DNA from: Bradyrhizobium viridifuturi
Lineage (GTDB): Bacteria; Pseudomonadota; Alphaproteobacteria; Rhizobiales; Xanthobacteraceae
Reading direction: 5' to 3'
Assembly (NCBI RefSeq): GCF_001238275.1
Contig: NZ_LGTB01000005.1
Span: 144,047-208,046, forward strand
Length of the DNA: 64,000 nt
Positions 9,063 through 18,159 of this stretch are shown here, one piece after another. Both the position numbers and the translations under genes were made by a program. Under the pieces are notes generated by a model, which did no database searches, was not told the origin of the DNA, and was given only the letters and a program-made list of their open reading frames with translations. The first letter of the stretch is position 1. Each line of letters opens with the position of its first letter.

Positions 9063-10520
9063 ATGAGAAAGACTGGGGACGCCACGCACCGATCGTCCTG
9101 GGCTCACAGATTGGCCAAATGGGAGGCTTGCCACCACCTCAGTGGCGAACTCGCCGCAACAGCGACACTCGCGACCCCGATCGCACTCACGCAGCTTGCA
9201 CAGATCGCGATGATGGCGACGGATCTGGCCTGGATCGGCCACATCGGCACCGAGGCGCTCGCGGCTGCCGCGCTCGCCGGTATGATCTTATCGGTTGGCC
9301 TGACCTTCGCAGCCGGCGTGATCTCGGCAGTAGGGCCGCTCGCGGCGCAAGCACGTGGCGCGGCAAACCCAGCCCTAGTACGGAGATCGCTGCGCATGGG
9401 GCTATGGATTGCACTCGTTCTATGGGCGCCGATCGTGATTTTGCCGGTGCGAGGCGAACAAATCGTGCTTGCGCTTGGCCACGAGCCAGCTATCGCGCGC
9501 TTAGCTCAGCAATATCTGCTTGGGCTCACCTGGGGTATCTTGCCGGCGCTGTGGTTTTTGGCGATCCGCAGTTTCATGGCAGCGGTCGATCGCCCGGCAC
9601 CGGCCTTGTGGATCACGCTCGCGGCCATTCCGACCAACGCACTGCTGGCCTATCTGTTGATCACCGGCAAATTCGGCTTGCCGCAGCTTGACTTGTTCGG
9701 AGCCGGCCTTGCGACGAGCCTGGTGAACAGTGGGACCTTTCTGGCCGGTATTTGGTTCGTTGCATGCTGTCGTCCTTTTCGCGACTACCAGGTGCTCCGA
9801 TATCTTTGGCGGTTCGATTGGCAATTGATGCGCGAGTTCCTTGTGGTCGGCACGCCGATTTCGGTCACGATTTTCATGGAATCGGGCCTTTTCTCTGCGA
9901 CGGCGCTCCTGATGGGTGCGATCAGCACCACAGCGGTTGCCGCCCATCAGATCGCATTCCAAGTTGCAGCCGCCCTGTTCATGATCCCGTTTTGCATCGG
10001 AATGGCGGTGAGCGTGCGCATCGGACACGCACTCGGCCGCAACGATGTATCAGGTATCAGAGAGGCTGGTTTCGCCGCCATGGTGCTTGGAGTCCTGATC
10101 GCGGCGATCGCTACGATTGCGGTGGTCGGCACGCGCTTTGAAGTCGCCGAGCTGTTCGTCGACCAGTCGGCCAGCAATTCGGACGCCACGATCAAGCTGA
10201 CTGCAGCTCTCATCCTCGTCGGAGCGAGCTTCCTCATTACTGATGCACTTCAGAGCATTGCAGCCGGTGGCCTGCGCGGCTTAGGGGACACGCGCGTGCC
10301 GCTGTTTTTCGCAGGCATCGCTTACTGGCTGATCGGTCTTTCCGTCAGCTACGTGCTCGGCTTGAAAACTGGCCTCGGTGCCGTCGGTATCTGGATCGGC
10401 TTGTCCATCGGCAAAGCCGTTTACGCAGCCCTCCTCGTGATACGCTTGCGTCTTTTGGCGAACAGACCTCCCGTAGCAGCCATGAGCCAGGCTTCAGCTC
10501 GAGCGGTGGGCCAACCATGA
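9063..10520 (+). CDS. MATE family efflux transporter (NorM-like)
   Basis: 485 residues from the ATG at 9063; a TTG 36 bases upstream is in frame but less likely. The protein begins with a short basic segment and then shows about twelve hydrophobic helices. Family features include the first helix region ATLATPIALTQLAQIAMMATDLAWIGHIG, given here as PIALTQLAQIAM and TDLAWIGHIG, and the mid-protein repeat VVGTPISVTIFMESGLF, plus AAGGLRGLGDTRVPL near residue 410. MATE proteins export cationic drugs, flavonoids or toxins in exchange for Na+ or H+ across the inner membrane. In a symbiotic region it may handle host flavonoids or phytoalexins, but that is inference. It stands alone with no operon partner. 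Confidence 0.93.
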   Translation: MRKTGDATHRSSWAHRLAKWEACHHLSGELAATATLATPIALTQLAQIAMMATDLAWIGHIGTEALAAAALAGMILSVGLTFAAGVISAVGPLAAQARGAANPALVRRSLRMGLWIALVLWAPIVILPVRGEQIVLALGHEPAIARLAQQYLLGLTWGILPALWFLAIRSFMAAVDRPAPALWITLAAIPTNALLAYLLITGKFGLPQLDLFGAGLATSLVNSGTFLAGIWFVACCRPFRDYQVLRYLWRFDWQLMREFLVVGTPISVTIFMESGLFSATALLMGAISTTAVAAHQIAFQVAAALFMIPFCIGMAVSVRIGHALGRNDVSGIREAGFAAMVLGVLIAAIATIAVVGTRFEVAELFVDQSASNSDATIKLTAALILVGASFLITDALQSIAAGGLRGLGDTRVPLFFAGIAYWLIGLSVSYVLGLKTGLGAVGIWIGLSIGKAVYAALLVIRLRLLANRPPVAAMSQASARAVGQP

Positions 10521-10752
10521 GCCGAAGCTCCAGCGCGACCAGAAGATGCGCGTGAAGAACAGGCTCTGCAATCTGGGGAGCGCCATGGGGCGGTTCCTAT
10601 TTTCTTCGGATACGGGCAGCTGGCTCTCACCCTGCCCTTCGGTCAAGTTGGCTTCAGGGATCAGAGCCCAGCAAACGTTGCGCCTGACGTAGAGGAGCCC
10701 GAGCTGGACACAGGGCCCTCGAGGAGCCTCGAGGGAGGAGAGGCTCCGGACC

Positions 10753-10971
10753 CTATGGCGTCGGCGGCTGAAGCCCAGCCGAGGAGACCCAATCGTCAAT
10801 GTCAGCTGCAATTTCCGCGGTGCGGGCTCGCCTGATCAGACTATCCCGCTCCGCGCCTTCTGGCATGCTCGCCGCCATTTCCACAAGATTCCTTGCAAAC
10901 GCAGCCAAGCGGTCCTGCAGCGACATTGTTTGCCTCACATGATTTCTCTTTTTCTTCACTGAGGCGCTCAT
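10753..10971 (-). CDS. Small soluble protein, unknown function
   Basis: 72 residues from the ATG at 10971; an internal ATG at 10926 gives the core MSLQDRLAAFARNLVEMAAS. The body is amphipathic and alpha-helical (ERDSLIRRARTAEIAADIDD) and ends WVSSAGLQPPTP. Short proteins of this shape recur in Bradyrhizobium genomes as far as I recall, with no known role. It lies alone between the MATE gene and the tts-driven effector at 11352. Confidence 0.5.
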   Translation of the reverse strand: MSASVKKKRNHVRQTMSLQDRLAAFARNLVEMAASMPEGAERDSLIRRARTAEIAADIDDWVSSAGLQPPTP

Positions 10972-11295
10972 CGTTTCAAGCGTCGTCGCTCTGCGGATCT
11001 TTGATCAAGATAACCTCCCACGACACTTTTACCATGCCAACCTAAGTTTAGTTGTGACAACTCTACAACGGTTCACGCGCAGCAAAGCAGATAGTGGGTT
11101 TCTCGGCAGGCGCTTGCGGTCGACGAAAATCCATCCGCGGCGAATACGATGCGCCGCTGCCTCCGCGGCATTGAGGACACCCTGGCCGCAGATCGCGCGA
11201 TCTAATGTGCTGGCGCTGGTGATTGCAGCGCCCCGTCCACGAAAACCAAGTACAAGGATCGGTACGCCACTTTTTGTGGCCGGGCAGAAGGCGCC
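10972..11295. other. Intergenic region upstream of effector
   Basis: About 320 bases with only short unsupported frames; it leads into the tts box at 11296. Nothing else is recognisable. Confidence 0.4.
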
Positions 11296-11315
11296 GTCAG
11301 CTTCTCGCAAGCTTG
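11296..11315 (+). promoter_or_regulatory. tts box
   Basis: Reads GTCAGCTTCTCGCAAGCTTG, one or two changes from consensus, 36 bases before the GTG start at 11352. It is the expected promoter of the large repeat effector. Confidence 0.88.
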
Positions 11316-11351
11316 CCGGCGTAGCTGTTCTGCCACCATCTGCGGAGTGAG

Positions 11352-13529
11352 GTGAGCGTGGATAATCCTTTCCCATCCAGTCCGGCAGCTTTGATGCAGG
11401 TACAACAGGCCGCCGCGGAACATCGTGAGGAAGGCGAGGCGTCGCAGGAGGCCTTCGAGCGGCAATTGGCAAATGCCGGCGAGCCTCACGAGGCGACCGA
11501 GGCTGTACGCCAGACCCCGCCTCGCGAGCCGCCTGCGAATATCCAAAGCGTCATCGAGCGCGCGGTCCAGGCAGAGCGGACGCGCCGGAATCTAAGCCAA
11601 CGCACTGCGCGGGGATATACTGAGGCACTTTTCAAACTGCAAAAAGATCTGAGGTCTTGTGGCAAAACGATTGCTGCACTGGACCACGACGCTCTGGTAG
11701 CGCACGCTGCCAAGTTCATGGCGCGTGACAAAGCAATGGGTCCTGCGTTAACAGCGCTTCATAGGTATCTAAATACCAATGCACCTGACGGCCCGCGCCG
11801 GCGCTATGTTGTTCCCTCCGGAAAAGAGCCTTCTCCCGTCAACGCCGCCGTGCCTTCGGCGGATATCTATCCGCACCTGTCCGAGACCGACGGTACTCTC
11901 ATCGACAACTTCACCCGCTTTGTCGGCGGTGGTCTGCAGAAAAGTACCATCTACGAATACGGCCGATCGCTTCGTATCCTGGGAAATGATCTCGGCACTC
12001 AGGGCAAGACAATTGGCGGGCTCGATCACGAGGCCTTGGTCTCGCACGCGAGAGTGTCTCTTGGTGAGCCCGCGAGTTTGCTTTCGGCATTGAGCGCGCT
12101 GCGAAAGTATCGTGATCCTGATCAAGTGCGGCAAGACTTTCTCTCCGAAGAGGATGAAAGCCTGATCGACGGCGCCGTCCAGGCAGCTGCCGCGCGTCGG
12201 GCGTGGATACCCAACAGAATCGAGATATATTACAAGGCTTTTCACAGGCTGGCGAAATCTCTAAAAGCCCGCGGACTGACAATTGCAGCGCTGGATCATC
12301 ATGCGCTTCTTGCGCATGCCAAGGCAGCACACGAGGGCGACAAGCAGATAAGGTCCGCGCTTGAGGTGCTTCTCGAGTATCGTGACCCAGCTATCCTGGA
12401 AAGGCGCACCCCACTCGATTATCCTCCCTCCGCGAAAGACAAGAGTCTCATCGAGGACGCGGCTGCCGTCAGTAAACGCCCCAGGAAAGCCGTCGAAGCC
12501 TCCGTCAAGAATCTCGTCAAGTTTGCAGGGGCCCTCGCCGCCCGCAGCCTCGAGATTGATCAGCTAGACCACATCGCACTTCTCGAGCTTGCAAATAAGC
12601 TGTTTCCCAGCAATAAGAGCCTCATCCGCGGGCTCGGCATGATCCGTGAATATCGCAATGCCGAGCGCACTTCCGGTACGGACGGAGCTGCGCTGGCAGA
12701 TGATGTTCTGGCCTGCTCGCCGATCTTAAGTGTCGACCCGGAGGAGCTTCGGCGGCTCCTGGATGACGAACCGACATTCTCGCAGACGATCGACAATTTG
12801 GCGGAGCGTCAGGACGGTATGGCTCCGGTTGATCAGCTGCCAACCGAAAGTCTCGATACCGCAGAGCTTAGGGGGATGCTCGCTTCTCCTGGCCATTCGC
12901 CAGAAGACGAAGTCATTCAGCCGGATCCGGTTGGTCCCCGGCTGTCGGACGCTGTCGATCCTGGGGACATCTGGTCGGGCGCGGAGCAGGCTGGCTTGTT
13001 GCCCACTGAGAGTCTGGATACGGCGAAGCTCCTGGAGATGATCACTTCAGGCGGCCATTCGCCGACGGACAGCGTCGATCAGCCCGACGCGACCGTTCCC
13101 TCGCTGCACCAGAACGTCGATCCCGACAGCATTTGGCTCGAGGCCGAGCAAGCCGGGCGGCTGCCGACCCAAAGCCTGGATACTGCCGAGCTTCTGCAGA
13201 TGTTCGCGTTCGCTGGCCATTCGCCGGCGGACAGCGTTAATCAGCTAAGTTCGATGTCGTCATGGGATCTTGAGAATTCAACGGCCGACGCGGCGTTCCA
13301 GCCGGCGCAATCGCAACCTATGGTGCCAGCACTCGAGTTGTATCTTCCGCAAGGATGGGAGCATGGTGAGCAGTGGGCGAGCGAAGATTTTAAGGAAGGA
13401 ATGCGGCTGCATGGTGTGCTCCCGAACGAAATTCGGCCGGAGACAACATTGACCATCCGCGGATTGGACTACATAGCCAGCATTGGACCGCCAGGCCTGG
13501 AGCAGGAGGTGTTTCTTCGCAGAGCCTGA
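11352..13529 (+). CDS. Large repeat-containing type III effector candidate (LDHxAL family)
   Basis: 725 residues, start GTG at 11352 (a second GTG lies two codons on). A polar leader (about 1-60) is followed by four degenerate repeats of about 90-115 residues, each carrying an LDHxAL motif (near residues 110, 224, 314 and 405) after a helical segment such as YTEALFKLQKDLRSCGKTI. The helical unit vaguely recalls the SAM-like core-binding domain of tyrosine recombinases, a resemblance I cannot verify. Residues about 496-660 contain three 54-residue repeats beginning LPTxSLDTAxL and including GHSPxDxV. A unique C-terminal domain (about 675-725) ends EQEVFLRRA. The tts box argues for type III secretion. 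Broken paralogues lie at 6853-7627 and 15752-16428. No catalytic motif is seen; function unknown. Confidence 0.8.
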   Translation: MSVDNPFPSSPAALMQVQQAAAEHREEGEASQEAFERQLANAGEPHEATEAVRQTPPREPPANIQSVIERAVQAERTRRNLSQRTARGYTEALFKLQKDLRSCGKTIAALDHDALVAHAAKFMARDKAMGPALTALHRYLNTNAPDGPRRRYVVPSGKEPSPVNAAVPSADIYPHLSETDGTLIDNFTRFVGGGLQKSTIYEYGRSLRILGNDLGTQGKTIGGLDHEALVSHARVSLGEPASLLSALSALRKYRDPDQVRQDFLSEEDESLIDGAVQAAAARRAWIPNRIEIYYKAFHRLAKSLKARGLTIAALDHHALLAHAKAAHEGDKQIRSALEVLLEYRDPAILERRTPLDYPPSAKDKSLIEDAAAVSKRPRKAVEASVKNLVKFAGALAARSLEIDQLDHIALLELANKLFPSNKSLIRGLGMIREYRNAERTSGTDGAALADDVLACSPILSVDPEELRRLLDDEPTFSQTIDNLAERQDGMAPVDQLPTESLDTAELRGMLASPGHSPEDEVIQPDPVGPRLSDAVDPGDIWSGAEQAGLLPTESLDTAKLLEMITSGGHSPTDSVDQPDATVPSLHQNVDPDSIWLEAEQAGRLPTQSLDTAELLQMFAFAGHSPADSVNQLSSMSSWDLENSTADAAFQPAQSQPMVPALELYLPQGWEHGEQWASEDFKEGMRLHGVLPNEIRPETTLTIRGLDYIASIGPPGLEQEVFLRRA

Positions 13530-13599
13530 CAGGTCGGTCAGAGCAGCCATGCATGGCGCCTTCATAAGATTGCACGGCCTCCCCTTCCGAGAGGCGGCT

Positions 13600-14294
13600 C
13601 GCTGGCGCACGTATATTGACGAATATCATGGGCAGCACGTGAACTGGGGCCGCGCTCCCAGGGAGTTCGCCCAGCGCAACGTCTCAATGCCCTCGCCATA
13701 GCTCCACCGGTGAATCGAGCCCGACGCTCGAAATCGCATCGCTTGCCCAAGGATTTCGACCTTGACGGCCTGAAGAACGACAAGGCGACTGACTGACCGC
13801 AGCGACGCAGATCGGGACCAATGGGAGCCTTCCTGACCAGCTTCGCCATCGTTCACCGGCAGCTACAAAAAATTCGCCTCGTTACCATTGTGGTCCCGGA
13901 CGATTCCCCCCGAGCGTTTCTTCGACGTCGTTCCTGTTCCCCGCCAACCGCAACAGTTGAGCTGGCGTCGGCGGCACGAGCCGGATCTGCGTTGCCGGAC
14001 CAAGGTTCGCCCTCTGCAGTTCTTGCTCCAGCAACGCATAATCCGCGGTATATGCTCGTCGCCCAGCCATTCCTCGGTGCCGAGCACGAGCCTGCGTCCC
14101 CGCAGCGAGGCCGTGGACTCCAAGCCTGCCTGCGAGCATCCGGAACTTTGGTCGAGGGGCGGCGATAAAGTCCCATCATGCAATAGGTGCGATGTGGAGG
14201 GCAGATCAACCGGAGCCTCGGGGCTGGCGTGGATGCCTGACGATTGAACCCTTGCTGATGATGAGGCGACGGCCTGTACCTGCTCCACGATCAT
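13600..14294 (-). pseudogene. Remnant of a C48 (Ulp1/SUMO protease) type III effector
   Basis: Minus-strand coding traces spread over three frames. One frame reads RRLVLGTEEWLGDEHI, the next RAYTADYALLEQELQRANLG with RLVPPTPAQLLRLAGNRNDV, then GGIVRDHNGNEANFL, and further on LPVNDGEAGQEGSHWSRSA. This order (WLGDEHI, DYxLLxQELQ, IVxDxNGNxxxFLxLPVN, SHWS with the catalytic histidine) is that of the C48 peptidase domain of XopD/NopD-like effectors. The Asp and Cys parts of the active site are not recovered, so the 3' end is lost or scrambled. The leader from 14294 (EQVQAVASSSARVQSSGIHA) is Ser/Ala-rich like other secretion signals. No tts box was seen upstream. Recognition rests on remembered family sequence; several frameshifts make it non-functional. 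Confidence 0.6.
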
Positions 14295-14911
14295 ACTCGG
14301 GGCTCCGCATTTTGAGAGCCCGGCGCATCAGGAAGCTCCTGGAATAAGCCGGCCTGCCCAGTCCCCTGCCCTGTGTCGCACAGATAGGCGTGTAGCGCCG
14401 TCATGCAAGCATCCGCACTCTTGAGATCCCGCCGGTGCTGCGGGGCGATCGTGAGATAGGTAAGCCGATAGATAGAATTGTGCGCCTGCATCAGGTCCGA
14501 GATGGTCCGGTCTTGATCGGAGGTTCGCAGCTTGGGACACTTGATGTTGTGCTTCAGGTTCGGCCTGATCACGTCCTCGTTGGTATTGAGCCAGATCGAA
14601 ATCGCTTTCCGGCCGCTATGATGCCGGACGTCATCGATCATGAATGCTCCGCCACCCGAGTACGGCGGGCCTTGCTCGAGCGCGCGCTTGATCTCATTCG
14701 CCTCAAGATTCCTGAAATGCGCCTCGCGGACCTCAGCGAAGATTCGGATTGTAGACTTGCCGGTCTTTGCCTCGATCTGCTTATCGGAATCGATAAACCT
14801 CGACTCCAATCGCCTGGCGAGCGCACGGCCAAGACTGGATTTCCCTGCTCCCATCATGCCGACGAGCACGGTCGGTCGCGCGCCGAGGGCACCAAGACTC
14901 TCCCTTGTCAT
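14291..14911 (-). CDS. Shikimate kinase-like protein
   Basis: About 206 residues from the ATG at 14911 (MTRESLGALGARP); an in-frame GTG at 14989 would add 26 residues. The P-loop GMMGAGKSSLGRALARRL is clear, followed by FIDSDKQIEAKTG (the shikimate- and Mg-binding DxD region) and a shortened SGGGAF motif that normally reads with an extra glycine-rich residue. Downstream, NEDVIRPNLKHNIKCPKLR holds the lid region, slightly altered from the family norm. Shikimate kinase phosphorylates shikimate in aromatic amino-acid synthesis. As an isolated copy on a symbiosis island, without aroB, it is probably accessory; shikimate-kinase-like proteins are also reported among rhizobial type III cargo, but no tts box is visible here. 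Activity is uncertain because of the altered SGGG segment. Confidence 0.75.
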   Translation of the reverse strand: MTRESLGALGARPTVLVGMMGAGKSSLGRALARRLESRFIDSDKQIEAKTGKSTIRIFAEVREAHFRNLEANEIKRALEQGPPYSGGGAFMIDDVRHHSGRKAISIWLNTNEDVIRPNLKHNIKCPKLRTSDQDRTISDLMQAHNSIYRLTYLTIAPQHRRDLKSADACMTALHAYLCDTGQGTGQAGLFQELPDAPGSQNAEPRV

Positions 14912-14992
14912 CGCGAAGTGCGCCGTGCGCTTCGGGGCGAGCACTTTCCGCCGGCGAGTCAGGCTGGCCCGAACTGCACGCGGAACCACGGT

Positions 14993-15020
14993 TTATACTC
15001 ATTCTGCAACGTCAGTATAA
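14993..15020. promoter_or_regulatory. Operator-like inverted repeat 1
   Basis: Arms TTATACTCA and TCAGTATAA (8 of 9 paired) surround a 10-base spacer. A near-identical dyad follows 54 bases downstream, both just before the GSU2403-family fragment at 15090, so a dimeric repressor pair of sites is likely. Confidence 0.55.
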
Positions 15021-15046
15021 ATCGCTGGCAGTGAGTTCCATGCCTC

Positions 15047-15074
15047 TTATACTCACTCCGCAGACTGAGTATAA
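15047..15074. promoter_or_regulatory. Operator-like inverted repeat 2
   Basis: Perfect 9-base arms TTATACTCA and TGAGTATAA with a 10-base spacer. It ends 15 bases before the ATG at 15090, where a bound protein would block transcription or translation start. Confidence 0.6.
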
Positions 15075-15089
15075 TTCTGGCAGACGACC

Positions 15090-15266
15090 ATGCCGGCCCC
15101 TTCCCTGGTTTCCCAGACGACCTATGCCGAGCTCCTCGAGCGCACCGCCAACGCGGCCTTCCAGGAAACATTCGCGGAAGACGGCGCCTTCACCTCCAAG
15201 ACTGTCAACCAGCGCAAGTACTGGTACTTTCAGACCGGCACTGGCTCCGAGCGGTCGAAGCCGTGA
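15090..15266 (+). pseudogene. N-terminal fragment of a GSU2403-family nucleotidyltransferase-fold protein
   Basis: 58 codons starting MPAPSLVSQTTYAELLERTA and ending WYFQTGTGSERSKP before a stop. The start resembles GSU2403-family nucleotidyltransferase-fold proteins (TYAELLERT, NxRxYWYFQ), which run to several hundred residues, so over 80 percent of the gene is gone. It sits immediately behind two matching operator dyads (14993-15020 and 15047-15074), which looks like an autoregulated gene cut off after its promoter. What follows shows no continuation. Confidence 0.55.
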
Positions 15267-15687
15267 TAGCGGCTTCGTCGACATGTCGACGAGGCCCGCT
15301 CGCCCGCTGCGGTGCCCTCTTGTCCCGATCGGCGTGCTGATGCTGCTGCTCGGCAGCACCGGCAGCCCCCCTATCCGGTACTGGCCGAAATAGGCCACTT
15401 GCGGGAACAAAACAGGCCACCGGAATCGAAAGGGGCCGCCTCACGCGAGCGGCCCCTTGCCGGTTTGAATATCGGTCCGTGCTGAAATCTAGCCCCGGCA
15501 AGGCGACATTAGAGTTTACAACAACATTGTTGGATTCCGGGAAACTACGGTGATTGCCCACCTACTGCTACTGCCGGAAGGCAGGCACTGCTGACCATCC
15601 GGAGGCGTCACGCGGCTCACCTTCAGAATATCGACGATCCAAAGTCACTTAGGCGCGCTCGGCTCGACACCATGCCGAGGGGGCTTC
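15267..15687. other. Gap after the truncated gene
   Basis: No supported gene. A GC-rich run near 15425-15465 (GGCCGCC...GCGGCCCC, inverted) can form a hairpin and might act as a terminator, but there is no clear T-run. Otherwise nothing. Confidence 0.35.
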
Positions 15688-15707
15688 GTCAGCTTTTCGA
15701 AAGCTTG
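15688..15707 (+). promoter_or_regulatory. tts box
   Basis: Reads GTCAGCTTTTCGAAAGCTTG, an excellent match. It lies 45 bases before a GTG at 15752 that opens the broken effector locus. Confidence 0.9.
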
Positions 15708-15751
15708 CTCTGGTAGGATGTCCGTTCAGGTGATCTTGGACGTGAGGCTAC

Positions 15752-16428
15752 GTGGACCCGCACAATTGTGACCCATCCAACGTAACAGTTTGGTCGCAGG
15801 TGCAGCATGCCACCTCGGAAGAGCAGCAAGAGGGTCGGCGAGGCACCAGGCGTTTGAGCCGTCCTTGGCGACGGCGCTCCCAGCCGGCAGCGGTACATGC
15901 CCTCATCAGTCTGAAGAAGACCGGCGCCGAATTGATGATGCGACGAATAATGCGGCGGCTCGGACTCATTAAAAGGCGCACATTAAGCCTGCATACTACC
16001 GAACTTGACCGATTGCGGGCATGTTCTCCGCTTTCGACGTCGAGCGTTTGACCTGCGCAATCGGCAATCCTATCGGTCACGTCAGCGGATTCTAATAGCC
16101 GAAGGATGAAGGCGCCGTTGAGCAATCTTCGCGATTGCTGCGAGCCCGACGCTCGCCGTGCGATCGCCCAGGCCCCTCAGAGAACGACGAGAGTTTCATT
16201 GAAATGATGACTCGTGCCAATGGGCGCGGCGAGGCCGCCCTTGACCCGTATCACCCTGCTCTTCGTAGATTCTCCGAGGCGCTTCTTTTAGAGGGCCAGA
16301 CGATATCTGGACTGGACCATGACGCGCGGGTCAAGTCCGCTCGGAGGCTGTTCCCGCACGACAAGGCTCTCATCTCCGCGTTGAATTTGTTTCGTGCTGC
16401 GGAGCTCTGCGCTAAATTTGGATCGTGA
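15752..16428 (+). pseudogene. Broken tts-driven effector, third LDHxAL-family member
   Basis: From GTG 15752 the start VDPHNCDPSNVTVWSQVQHA then EEQQEG parallels the intact paralogue (VDNPFPSSPAALMQVQQAAA then REEG). The frame then loses similarity, and from about 16180 a new frame restores the family repeat: SENDESFIEMMTRANGRG, then LRRFSEALLLEGQTISGLDH and ARRLFPHDKALISALNLFR. Only one repeat remains before a stop at 16428, against four in the full protein. So the gene suffered internal deletion or frameshifts and 3' truncation while its tts box stayed intact. Confidence 0.65.
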
Positions 16429-16840
16429 TGCGGAGCGCGCCTCAGGTCCAGCTGAGCGTTGCAGCTTGGCGGAGTAGTCCTCCACAGTCCTTTGCCAGCT
16501 TCGGTTGGCTTGGGCGACGCGGCATGTGACCATTTTTTGCCTTCAAGAGTATGTCGCTCTATGGAAACTCGCTATTGCCATGGCAGTGGCAATGAACTCA
16601 CCGTCCGATTCAGCCGGGGCGATCGGCTCGCTCTGTCCGACAGATGACAGACGATATCCAGGTACGCCGCATCGGCGCCCACGAAGTGGATAAGCGTTTT
16701 GAGCGTCTCGCCACATCCTCGTTGACTGCGTCGCCCACCGCGACTCGGTCAGCTTTCTGCCACCGCCAACTCGACGACTTGCGCTGATGTACTGGCGTAG
16801 CGTCGCAGACGCGGTCATTTGCAATGGATGCGTGTGACTA
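16429..16840. other. Gap, no gene seen
   Basis: Short frames on both strands, none with a recognisable domain. No repeat or promoter stands out. Confidence 0.35.
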
Positions 16841-16841
16841 G

Positions 16842-17180
16842 CTGCGGAAGATGGCGCAGGTCAGATTGTTGGCACGACCCAGATGATACCTGCCGCGTCT
16901 GAGAACCAATTGCATAGCGCCCGAGTCGTCAAAGTCCTGGTTGACACAAACGCACGCCGCCGCGGCATCGGGCGCCGGCTCATCTCGGCTGTCAGCGATT
17001 TAGCACGAAAGGAGGGAAAGACGTTGTTAACGCTCAGCACTGCCACAGGTTCTGCTGCCGAGCGTCTTTACGCCAGCGAGGGATGGCAGCGGGTGGGTAT
17101 CATACCCGTGTGTGTGCTCGCCCCTGACGGACATATCGCTCGGCGACCTTCTTTTACAAGCATCTCTAATGCTGCGTAGC
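16842..17180 (+). pseudogene. GNAT acetyltransferase remnant
   Basis: The translated stretch GQIVGTTQMIPAASENQLHS then KVLVDTNARRRGIGRRLISA carries the acetyl-CoA binding motif RRRGIGRRL of GNAT N-acetyltransferases, followed by GSAAERLYASEGWQRVGIIP, the family's C-terminal motif. The N-terminal third is missing, and near 17120 the frame shifts, because another frame holds the expected ATFFYK-like ending. It is a dead copy. Confidence 0.7.
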
Positions 17181-18159
17181 TGAATTGGCGCTTGCTATTC
17201 ACCGACAGATCTGTCCGGTCCCGTCCTGATAAATCATCATCGTGGGGGAACATCACCGACATTACCGCTGTATCGTATGGTTTTGTGAACAACGACGGCT
17301 TTGGCTCTCAAGATAAGAAATCGAACGGATCAGACGGTAGATCATTCAACCGCCGAACGGCCTGTCGGCACAATGGCGAGCCGACGATCGAGAAAGTGAC
17401 CTCGATTTTCCGCTCTCGATATCGTTCAATGTCTATAGCGCGAAGGCCTCGGAGCCTGAAGCAATCCCTATCATTGCGCTTGATATACTGACCCCGCTCC
17501 TAACGACCTCGCCTTGAGGCCAAGATAGCGGGCATGTCGCCGCGATCTCACTACGCGAACGCCCTCTACGAAGCCGTCGGATTATTTTGCTGCTCGGGCA
17601 GCCGTTGTAGCCAGGCGAACATCCGCCATAAACTTTCGTATCGTCAGGTGCTCCACTGGAGGTGCCGAATCTTTACCAAGGTTCGATTGAGCCGATGATC
17701 ACGATCATCTTAGCTGCATGTGCGGCTGGCTACAGCGACAACTCATTCGTCTTCGCCGGTTTCGTCGACTGATGGCTGATAGGAGGTCGCGAATTCTATT
17801 TTTCGTCGGGATGGCAGCCTTTGCCGAAATGTGGATAGAGATACTAATGGAACCATTCGAGCTTGCGTGGTGCGAGATCGAATACCAACGGGCTATCAGA
17901 TTTCTCGAAAAGATCGAGAACAAGGCGGATGATGTCGGTTCCCAGACCGGGGAATTCACCCATTCTGATCCGCCATGCGGAAGACCTGTGGGCCAAACAG
18001 CTCTATGAGAGCACACGGCTACGAACGCCAAGAGCCGCGATACAGCGATCGAAAGCTCGCTCAAAGAATGGGCATCGTGGGTGCGATACACTTAGCCGAA
18101 CGGCTAGAAACACCTACGGGACAAGCCGGAGCGAAGGGCTACACACACTGGAGCTAGTG
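17181..18159. other. Long stretch without a supported gene
   Basis: About 980 bases. Frames of 96-128 codons occur on both strands (17718-18008 plus, 17705-18091 minus), but neither shows a known fold, ribosome site or consistent composition. Probably decayed DNA. Confidence 0.35.
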
